Source: an uncultured Clostridia bacterium (lineage in GTDB: Bacteria > Bacillota > Clostridia > Oscillospirales > Oscillospiraceae). Taken from it: 10,894 nt of DNA. The stretch is taken from contig CAMWQV010000027.1 in assembly GCA_947176425.1 (NCBI GenBank), positions 1 to 10,894 of the forward strand, in the 5' to 3' direction. Positions within the stretch are counted from its first letter, which is position 1. Each line of letters opens with the position of its first letter. Positions 6,866 through 10,894 of the stretch are shown here, piece by piece. Below the pieces are notes generated by a model. That model was not told where the DNA came from and did not search any database. It saw only the letters and a list, made by a program, of their open reading frames with translations. Position numbers and translations under genes: made by a program.

Positions 6866-8242
6866 TCAGACCATTTGTTCGGGATGGAAGACCTCGTCGA
6901 AACGCTCGGAGGTCAGAAAGCCCAGCTCTACACAGGCCTGTTTTAAGGATATGTTTTCTTTGAACGCTTTTTTCGCCGTTTTTGCCGCGTTCTCGTAGCC
7001 GATGTACGGATTCAGCGCCGTTACCAGCATCAGGGAGTTGTGCAGGTTATGTTCCATCTTCTCACGGTTCGCCTTGATTCCCACCGCGCAGTTGTTGTTG
7101 AACGACAGCATCGCCTGTGCCAGCAGACGTGCGGACTGCAAGAAATTATAGATGCAGACGGGCATGAACACATTCAGCTCAAAATTGCCCTGAGACGCCG
7201 CCATACCCACGGCGGTATCATTGCCCATGACCTGTACGGCCACCATCGTCAGGGCCTCGCACTGAGTCGGATTGACTTTTCCGGGCATGATGGAGGAACC
7301 GGGTTCGTTTTCCGGGATAAAGATTTCTCCTAAACCGTCACGGGGTCCGGACGCCAGCCAGCGCACGTCGTTGGCAATCTTCATCAGGTCCGCCGCCAGA
7401 GCTTTCAGCGCGCCGTGGGCAAAGACGATTTCATCTTTTGACGTGAGGGCGTGGAATTTGTTCGCCGCCGTCTTGAACGTCTTGCCGGTCAGCTGGGAGA
7501 CGGCCTCCGCCACTTTTTCATCGAACCCTTTGGGGGCGTTCAGGCCCGTGCCGACCGCCGTGCCGCCTAACGCAAGCTCTTTCAGCGGGGGCAGGCTCAG
7601 AACCAGCAGTTCACGGTCCCGCTCCAGACTGCTCCGCCAGCCGGAAATTTCCTGGGAAAAGGTGATGGGCGTTGCGTCCTGCAAGTGGGTCCGGCCTGAT
7701 TTGACGATTCCCTCGTTCTCCTCCTCCAGACGCCGGAACGTTGCCGCAAGCGTGTCGATTGCCGGTAAAACCTGATCCTCAATCGCCGCCACTGCCGCGA
7801 TGTGCATTGCCGTGGGGAACGTGTCGTTGGAGGACTGGGACATATTGATATCGTCGTTGGGGTGCAGAAGCTTTTTGCCTGCAATCTCGTTGCCGCGGTT
7901 GGCGATGACTTCGTTGGCGTTCATGTTGGACTGCGTGCCGGAACCGGTCTGCCATACCACCAGCGGGAAATGGCCGTTAAGGGAACCGCTGATAACTTCG
8001 TCGCAGGCTTTTCCGATGGCTTCCAGTTTTTCGTCCGTCATTTTTTCCGGGCGGAGGGCGTGGTTGGCGATGGACGCCGCCTTTTTCAAAATGCCGAACG
8101 CGTGGGTAATCTCACGGGGCATGGTTTCGATTCCCACGCCGATGGGGAAATTCTCATGGGAACGCTGGGTCTGTGCGGCCCAGTAGCGGTCGGCGGGTAC
8201 CTGCACCTCGCCCATTGAGTCATGCGCGATCCGGTATTCCAT
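6866..8242 (-). CDS. fumC: Class II fumarate hydratase (fumarase)
   Basis: This 458-residue enzyme is normal length for homotetrameric, cofactor-free FumC, which interconverts malate and fumarate. Signature regions are all present: TGSGTQSNMNANEV (99-112), SGRTHLQDATP (182-192, with the active-site His at 186) and GSSIMPGKVNP (315-325, with the catalytic Ser at 317). N-terminal residues 6-30 also match the usual FumC opening. Aspartase and argininosuccinate lyase share the fold, but the THLQDATP and NMNANEVIANR stretches fit fumarase. It starts 23 bp after mdh, with AAGGAGG at 8250-8256, and is followed by hdrB after 13 bp. Beside mdh it provides the fumarate that a reductase encoded further down the operon could reduce. 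Clostridia often use the oxygen-labile class I fumarase, so an iron-free enzyme is a small surprise. Confidence 0.95.
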   Translation of the reverse strand: MEYRIAHDSMGEVQVPADRYWAAQTQRSHENFPIGVGIETMPREITHAFGILKKAASIANHALRPEKMTDEKLEAIGKACDEVISGSLNGHFPLVVWQTGSGTQSNMNANEVIANRGNEIAGKKLLHPNDDINMSQSSNDTFPTAMHIAAVAAIEDQVLPAIDTLAATFRRLEEENEGIVKSGRTHLQDATPITFSQEISGWRSSLERDRELLVLSLPPLKELALGGTAVGTGLNAPKGFDEKVAEAVSQLTGKTFKTAANKFHALTSKDEIVFAHGALKALAADLMKIANDVRWLASGPRDGLGEIFIPENEPGSSIMPGKVNPTQCEALTMVAVQVMGNDTAVGMAASQGNFELNVFMPVCIYNFLQSARLLAQAMLSFNNNCAVGIKANREKMEHNLHNSLMLVTALNPYIGYENAAKTAKKAFKENISLKQACVELGFLTSERFDEVFHPEQMV

Positions 8243-8265
8243 GGTTGGGCCTCCTTATGTTTTAA

Positions 8266-9213
8266 TTAAAAATTGATTGCCGCAATGGTTTCTTTCAGCT
8301 TGGCGGCGCTGGCACGGAGTTTTTCCAGTTCTTCCCCGGTCAGATCGTTCCGGATTTTGCCGCGCACGCCGTCATGATCGACAATGTTCAGCACGCTCAG
8401 GCACACGTCCTCAATGCCGTACTCGCCGTTCATCATGGTGGAGACCGTCAGCGCCGTACCCGCGCCGTTGAAGATGCTGCGGACAATATGGCACACAGCC
8501 ATGCCGATAGCGTAGTTGGTCACGCCCTTCGCTTTGATGACCACCGCGCCGGAGGTACGCACTTTTTCTTCAAAGACTTCCAGCTCGCCGTCGAACGTGA
8601 TCTTGTCCGCGTCGGGGCAGTGGCCTTTGTAAATGTGGACATTGTTGTTGGCGATGGTGGCTAAAGACCAGGGGACAAACGAGGAATCGCCGTGTTCGCC
8701 GTAGACGTGGGCGTGGACGTTCCGGGGGCTGATATGAAATTCCTTCGCCAGTTCCGCCTGGAGCCGCGCCGTATCCAGCACCGTGCCGGAACCGATGATA
8801 TGATTCGCCGGAATGCCGGAAATCTTGTGGAACACATACGTCATCACATCAACGGGGTTGGAGACGATGATATAAATAGCGTCGGGGGCGTGCGGCACGA
8901 TATTCTTGGAAATATCCTTGAGAATATCAACGTTTGTCTGGGCAAGTTCCAGGCGGGTCTGGCCGGGTTTCCGGGGCAGGCCGGAAGTAATGACCACGAT
9001 GTGGGAACCTGCGGCGTCGGGATAGCCGCCGGGCCGGACAATCGCGGGCGCGCCGAATGAGGTGCCCTGATAAATGTCCATCGCTTCGCCGAACGCCTTT
9101 TCCTCGTTGATGTCGATGAGGACGATCTCGGTAGCAATGTTCATGGCCATCATATCGTTTGCGATGGTCGCGCCTACGCTGCCGGCACCGATGATGGTGA
9201 CTTTGTTGCCCAT
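8266..9213 (-). CDS. mdh: Malate dehydrogenase on an L-lactate dehydrogenase-like scaffold
   Basis: A 315-residue NAD-dependent 2-hydroxyacid dehydrogenase. The NAD fold begins with GAGSVGATIA (9-18), followed by Asp34 at the end of the second strand, which favours NAD over NADP. Catalytic residues are Arg87, Asp147, Arg150 and His174 (in GEHGDSS). The overall look, including GEHGDS, is that of lactate dehydrogenases. However, the substrate-specificity loop reads RKPGQTR (81-87), with Arg at the position that is Gln102 in lactate dehydrogenases; Arg there selects oxaloacetate/malate. Placement directly before fumC supports malate. The start is ATG 9213, chosen for the AAAGGAG at 9221-9227; a longer frame to 9282 adds 23 residues of non-family sequence. 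Product in the reductive direction is malate for fumC. Lactate dehydrogenase activity remains possible. Confidence 0.88.
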   Translation of the reverse strand: MGNKVTIIGAGSVGATIANDMMAMNIATEIVLIDINEEKAFGEAMDIYQGTSFGAPAIVRPGGYPDAAGSHIVVITSGLPRKPGQTRLELAQTNVDILKDISKNIVPHAPDAIYIIVSNPVDVMTYVFHKISGIPANHIIGSGTVLDTARLQAELAKEFHISPRNVHAHVYGEHGDSSFVPWSLATIANNNVHIYKGHCPDADKITFDGELEVFEEKVRTSGAVVIKAKGVTNYAIGMAVCHIVRSIFNGAGTALTVSTMMNGEYGIEDVCLSVLNIVDHDGVRGKIRNDLTGEELEKLRASAAKLKETIAAINF

Positions 9214-9372
9214 AATTTTTCTCCTTTGATCTGAACGGATTTTTATAGCGCCGCCTCCCCCGCGGGAGAAACGGTCTGCCAACTGGAATGTAAGGGGGAT
9301 TTTGCACTATTTTGATTGGAAAAACGTAAAATACGCCATAGAAAACGATTGTATTTTCACGTTTCTCTGAAT
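9214..9372 (-). other. mdh 5' leader, no recognised riboswitch
   Basis: This is the predicted untranslated leader, about 160 nt. Apart from the ribosome site I see only one compact hairpin, CTCCC-GCGG-GGGAG, around 9253-9270 on the minus strand. It has no U-run, so it is not a terminator. No known riboswitch or T-box motif is recognised. Confidence 0.4.
9221..9227 (-). promoter_or_regulatory. Ribosome binding site that sets the mdh start
   Basis: AAAGGAG on the minus strand ends seven bases before ATG 9213. It fixes this start over the upstream in-frame ATG at 9282, which has no comparable site. Confidence 0.85.
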
Positions 9373-9390
9373 TTGTTAAAATTATAACAG
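9373..9390 (-). promoter_or_regulatory. Rex-like operator over the -10 box
   Basis: The plus strand reads TTGTTAAAATTATAACAG. Compared with the clostridial Rex consensus TTGTTAA-N4-TTAACAA, the left half matches 7 of 7 and the right half 5 of 7. The 18-mer matches its own reverse complement at 14 positions. It covers the whole -10 hexamer and the predicted start of transcription, the classic place for a repressor. Rex is released by NADH, which fits an operon that oxidises NADH. A palindrome this AT-rich can arise partly because TATAAT itself contributes to it. Confidence 0.5.
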
Positions 9391-9409
9391 ATATCCCTGC
9401 GCCTGTCAA
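9381..9409 (-). promoter_or_regulatory. Sigma-A promoter of the mdh-fumC-hdr-flox operon
   Basis: On the minus strand a perfect -35 TTGACA (9404-9409) and a perfect -10 TATAAT (9381-9386) are separated by 17 bp. Transcription should begin near 9374, giving a leader of about 160 nt before mdh. No other promoter or terminator of this quality is seen between the ten operon genes. A consensus promoter of this strength suggests control by a repressor. Confidence 0.85.
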
Positions 9410-9520
9410 CCGCAATTTTCAACAAGAAAGCACGGCGGTTTTTGGCGGGGATAGTGTGCTATGTGGAGTAGCTTAAACTAACTTCTGTTTCCGCGCTTCC
9501 GTCTTTGCCGCATATTTTTG
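9410..9520. other. Gene-free stretch between the operon promoter and the small RNA promoter
   Basis: No reading frame, RNA motif or long repeat is seen. AGCAC and GTGCT near 9427-9458 could pair weakly across about 22 bases, but there is no U-run. The whole gene-free interval runs from 9214 to 9620. It otherwise holds the operon promoter with its Rex-like site, the leader, and the candidate small RNA with its terminator. Confidence 0.4.
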
Positions 9521-9549
9521 TTGCACGGAGGTTCCTGACCTGATATAAT
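9521..9549 (+). promoter_or_regulatory. Strong plus-strand promoter with extended -10
   Basis: The -35 TTGCAC (9521-9526) and the -10 TATAAT (9544-9549) are 17 bp apart. TG at 9541-9542, one base before the hexamer, makes an extended -10. The predicted start is near A9556. The only thing downstream on this strand is the hairpin region that ends in a terminator at about 9630. Confidence 0.65.
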
Positions 9550-9555
9550 AGATTG

Positions 9556-9630
9556 ATCCGGCTGGGAAACCTCGCCGGGGCGCAGGGTTTCGCCTGTCCT
9601 TTGGCCGGGGGGCGAAACCCTTATTTTTCT
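9556..9630 (+). ncRNA. Candidate small RNA of about 75 nt, family unknown
   Basis: The stretch runs from the predicted start of the strong promoter to the end of an intrinsic terminator and contains no reading frame of note. It folds into two hairpins. The first is CCGGC (9558-9562) paired with GCCGG (9574-9578), with an inner GG/CC pair and a GAAA tetraloop at 9566-9569. The second is the terminator stem. I do not recognise it as a known RNA family. It could be a trans-acting small RNA, an attenuated leader that lost its gene, or antisense control of the convergent ribbon-helix-helix gene, whose stop codon it just overlaps. Confidence 0.45.
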
Positions 9631-9632
9631 TT
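9585..9632 (+). terminator. Intrinsic terminator of the candidate small RNA
   Basis: GGGTTTCGCC (9585-9594) pairs perfectly with GGCGAAACCC (9611-9620) across a 16-nt loop, and TTATTTTTCTTT follows at once. The T-run is only on the plus strand; the minus strand has no matching U-tract after the hairpin. So it terminates plus-strand transcripts and does not clearly serve the minus-strand gene ending at 9621. Confidence 0.8.
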
Positions 9633-9794
9633 AGTCAAAAGAAGACGTATCCCTTGCCGGATGGCTTCGCCTTTAGAAATATTGTGTTTTATGCAATATT
9701 CCTGCAATCTCTTTTCGGTCTCTTGATCCATCCTAATCGAATAGTTGATGTTTTTGGGATTGTCCAGTTTTGGCCTGCCCATTCTGGGAGACAT
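9621..9794 (-). CDS. Small ribbon-helix-helix (Arc/CopG-type) DNA-binding protein, 57 residues
   Basis: This short gene has a clean ribosome site (GAGGTGAT, 9798-9805) and its own promoter. The product opens with a basic MGRPKLDNPKN segment (residues 5-15). A beta-strand INYSIRMD (16-23) is followed by two helices, ETEKRLQEYCIKHN and KGEAIRQGIRLLL, separated by the IS turn at 39-40. That is the whole ribbon-helix-helix fold with almost nothing added, so it should bind DNA as a dimer. Such proteins are often autoregulators, plasmid or mobile-element regulators, or lone antitoxins. No toxin gene lies beside it. It diverges from the dinJ-like gene, and its stop codon lies in the U-tract of the convergent terminator. 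Function beyond DNA binding is unknown. Confidence 0.82.
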   Translation of the reverse strand: MSPRMGRPKLDNPKNINYSIRMDQETEKRLQEYCIKHNISKGEAIRQGIRLLLTKEK

Positions 9795-9815
9795 AATATC
9801 ACCTCGCTTTTTGTA

Positions 9816-9840
9816 ATGCGTTTAATATACTATATGCGTT
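9816..9840. repeat. Direct repeat ATGCGTT x2, possible operator
   Basis: ATGCGTT occurs at 9816-9822 and 9834-9840, a period of 18 bp, flanking the -10 box of the small ribbon-helix-helix gene. Ribbon-helix-helix dimers often bind pairs of short repeats in their own promoters, so autoregulation is likely but unproven. Confidence 0.45.
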
Positions 9841-9852
9841 GCAAAAAGTCAA
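9824..9852 (-). promoter_or_regulatory. Promoter of the 57-residue ribbon-helix-helix gene
   Basis: On the minus strand TTGACT (9847-9852) and TATATT (9824-9829) are 17 bp apart, about 30 bp upstream of the start codon. Confidence 0.65.
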
Positions 9853-9886
9853 GAGGTTTTTCAATGACTTTCAAAAAAATTTGTGC

Positions 9887-9919
9887 GCATATTGTGTTGA
9901 CGCTGTAATTGCAATATGC
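9887..9919. repeat. Inverted repeat around the dinJ-like promoter
   Basis: GCATATTG (9887-9894) and CAATATGC (9912-9919) are perfect inverted 8-mers enclosing the -35 box and touching the -10. A further ATATGC at 9924-9929 repeats the right arm with a 10-bp step. This is the layout expected of an antitoxin autoregulatory operator. Confidence 0.5.
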
Positions 9920-9925
9920 TATCAT
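9897..9925 (+). promoter_or_regulatory. Promoter of the dinJ-like gene
   Basis: TTGACG (9897-9902) and TATCAT (9920-9925) are 17 bp apart. The start would fall near 9932, leaving a very short leader of about 17 nt that contains the AAAGGAG ribosome site (9933-9939). Confidence 0.65.
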
Positions 9926-9948
9926 ATGCTTGAAAGGAGCGATCATTT

Positions 9949-10209
9949 ATGGCGCAAACAAACATCAATATCCGAATGGATGAGGATTTGAAACGGAGTA
10001 TGGAGAATCTTTGCCAGGAACTGGGCATGAATCTAACCACCGCAGTCACAGTATTTTTTAAAAAGGCAGTCAGAGAACATGGGCTGCCATTCAAAGTGTC
10101 TCTTGACCCCTTTTACTCGGAAACCAACCAGGCCCGCCTGCGTGAAGCGGTTGCGAGGCTGGATGCCGGGCTTGGTACAGCACATGAACTGATTGAGGCA
10201 GAATATTAA
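9949..10209 (+). CDS. dinJ: RelB/DinJ-family antitoxin, apparently without a toxin
   Basis: An 86-residue protein. Residues 1-45 form a ribbon-helix-helix DNA-binding domain: strand TNINIRMDEDLK, then helices around SMENLCQELG and TTAVTVFFKKAVREHG. The C-terminal part contains GLPFKV and the LIEAEY end, as in DinJ/RelB antitoxins, where this region wraps the toxin. A strong ribosome site (AAAGGAG, 9933-9939) precedes the ATG. In a normal system a YafQ/RelE toxin gene would overlap or follow within a few bases. Here only 79 bp of promoter sequence separates it from the next, unrelated gene. It may be a relic, an anti-addiction antitoxin, or a plain regulator. Confidence 0.85.
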   Translation: MAQTNINIRMDEDLKRSMENLCQELGMNLTTAVTVFFKKAVREHGLPFKVSLDPFYSETNQARLREAVARLDAGLGTAHELIEAEY

Positions 10210-10218
10210 AAATTAAGG

Positions 10219-10247
10219 TTGTAATTTATGGAAGACAGTGGTACAAT
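10219..10247 (+). promoter_or_regulatory. Promoter of the asp23-nusB genes
   Basis: TTGTAA (10219-10224) and TACAAT (10242-10247) are 17 bp apart, with TG at 10239-10240 giving an extended -10. It occupies the whole gap after the dinJ-like gene, so the next two genes do not depend on the antitoxin promoter. Confidence 0.65.
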
Positions 10248-10288
10248 AGGAAAGCTAATCCGCATATTGATAAGGAGAGTCTAAATTT

Positions 10289-10630
10289 ATGGGCGACAAC
10301 AAAGAATACATGACGCATCCCGAGGAACTGGGGTGCATCCACATTTCGGAGGACGTTCTGGCCTCACTCGCCGCCAGCGCCGCGGTGGAGGTGGAGGGCA
10401 TCAGCGGGATGATGAATCTGGCCACCAAAAAATCCAATGCAAAAGGCGTCCGTCTCTCTGTGGACGACGACGGCGCGTCCATTGATCTCTATGTGATGAT
10501 CCGCTACGGCTATGCCATTCCGGAAGTCGCGGAGAAGATCCAGAATGCCGTCTCCGGCGAGATTGAGTCCATGACCGGCTTTGCCGTCAAAGCCGTCAAT
10601 GTCCATGTGGGCGGCGTGTCCTTCCAGTAA
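10289..10630 (+). CDS. Asp23/Gls24-family envelope stress protein
   Basis: A 113-residue protein of the Asp23/Gls24 (DUF322) family. It has the usual order: GCIHISEDVLASLAASAAVEVEGISGM, split here as a strand-helix start near 15-30 and VEGISGM at 35-41, then a middle beta region (VRLSVDDDG, SIDLYVMIRYG), the helix IPEVAEKIQNAV and the final VKAVNVHVGGVSF. Members are small soluble proteins, some of them anchored at the membrane by a partner, linked to cell-envelope homeostasis. The AAGGAG ribosome site is at 10272-10277. The location directly before nusB is the standard arrangement in Clostridia and Bacilli. It is slightly shorter than average but complete. Confidence 0.93.
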   Translation: MGDNKEYMTHPEELGCIHISEDVLASLAASAAVEVEGISGMMNLATKKSNAKGVRLSVDDDGASIDLYVMIRYGYAIPEVAEKIQNAVSGEIESMTGFAVKAVNVHVGGVSFQ

Positions 10631-10644
10631 TCCGGTCTGTAATG

Positions 10645-10649
10645 GGAGG
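10645..10649 (+). promoter_or_regulatory. Ribosome binding site supporting the nusB GTG start
   Basis: GGAGG ends five bases before GTG 10655, slightly close but usable. No such site precedes the in-frame ATG at 10685. Confidence 0.75.
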
Positions 10650-10654
10650 TACCT

Positions 10655-10894
10655 GTGGTTAGAAATGTTGCGCGCGAAATTGCCATGCACCTGTCCTACG
10701 AGCTGAGCTTTACCGACCTGTCCCCGGAGGAACTGCTGGAGCAGCGTCTGTCCGACAGCCGTTTTAAGACGCTGGCCCCGGAATATGAGGTCTACGGGGA
10801 GCTGCCGGGGCCAAGCCAGCGCAATTATATCCGCAGAGTCGTCAGGGGCGTCGCGGAACACGGCTATGAACTTGATCAGTATATCGAAAAATAC
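10655..10894 (+). CDS. nusB: Transcription antitermination factor NusB, N-terminal 80 residues (partial)
   Basis: The frame runs off the right edge. The start is GTG at 10655, preceded by GGGAGG at 10644-10649. The first residues VRNVAREIAMHLSYELSF match the conserved NusB opening (an AREIA helix followed by L..EL.F). This start keeps that motif, whereas the in-frame ATG at 10685 would remove it. NusB binds boxA RNA with NusE (S10) in rRNA antitermination. The gene follows asp23 after 24 bp and is probably co-transcribed with it. Residues 64-76, which include RGVAEH, correspond to the helix in the middle of the protein. Confidence 0.9.
   Translation, partial: MVRNVAREIAMHLSYELSFTDLSPEELLEQRLSDSRFKTLAPEYEVYGELPGPSQRNYIRRVVRGVAEHGYELDQYIEKY

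Noticed and set aside
9214..9282. N-terminal extension of mdh by 23 residues
   Set aside because: Gly-rich, non-family sequence with no ribosome site, while an ideal site sits before ATG 9213.
9427..9458. AGCAC/GTGCT inverted repeat as a terminator or mobile-element end
   Set aside because: Only 5 bp with a loop of about 22 bases, no U-run, no target duplication; expected by chance.
9585..9620. The strong hairpin as terminator of the minus-strand ribbon-helix-helix gene
   Set aside because: On that strand the stem is followed by TGCGCCCC, with no U-run, so it works only for plus-strand transcripts.
9654..9908. Plus-strand open frame of 84 codons
   Set aside because: It is antisense to the 57-residue ribbon-helix-helix gene, which has a promoter, ribosome site and recognisable fold.

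Overview
The window looks like chromosomal DNA of an anaerobic, fairly GC-rich Firmicute. The best guess is a gut Clostridia of the Oscillospiraceae type. The reasons are strong AGGAGG-type ribosome sites, consensus sigma-A promoters, an asp23-nusB pair, and a large oxygen-sensitive iron-sulfur flavoprotein operon. The lineage is inferred from style and gene content; no marker gene here proves it.

Positions 1 to about 9409, minus strand: one long, tightly packed operon. In transcription order it reads mdh (malate dehydrogenase on a lactate-dehydrogenase-like scaffold), fumC (class II fumarase), hdrB, hdrC, hdrA, mvhD/floxD, floxC, floxB, floxA, then an iron-sulfur protein that starts like a succinate dehydrogenase/fumarate reductase iron-sulfur subunit and is cut by the left edge. 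Most junctions overlap or lie within about 30 bp. A consensus promoter (TTGACA, 17 bp, TATAAT) precedes mdh, and a Rex-like palindrome covers its -10 box. I read the set as a reductive C4 branch (oxaloacetate to malate to fumarate to succinate) linked to a soluble HdrABC-FloxABCD NADH-oxidising, probably electron-bifurcating, complex. The fumarate reductase link is a hypothesis, because the flavoprotein subunit would lie beyond the left edge.

Positions 9410 to 9950: a regulatory interval. It holds a candidate short plus-strand RNA of about 75 nt with its own extended -10 promoter and a strong intrinsic terminator. A 57-residue ribbon-helix-helix protein lies on the minus strand. Two back-to-back promoters contain direct and inverted repeats that look like autoregulatory operators.

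Positions 9949 to 10894, plus strand: a RelB/DinJ-type antitoxin without a toxin partner, an Asp23/Gls24-family protein with its own promoter, and the start of nusB (GTG start, cut by the right edge). The last two are housekeeping genes and mark the return to ordinary chromosome.
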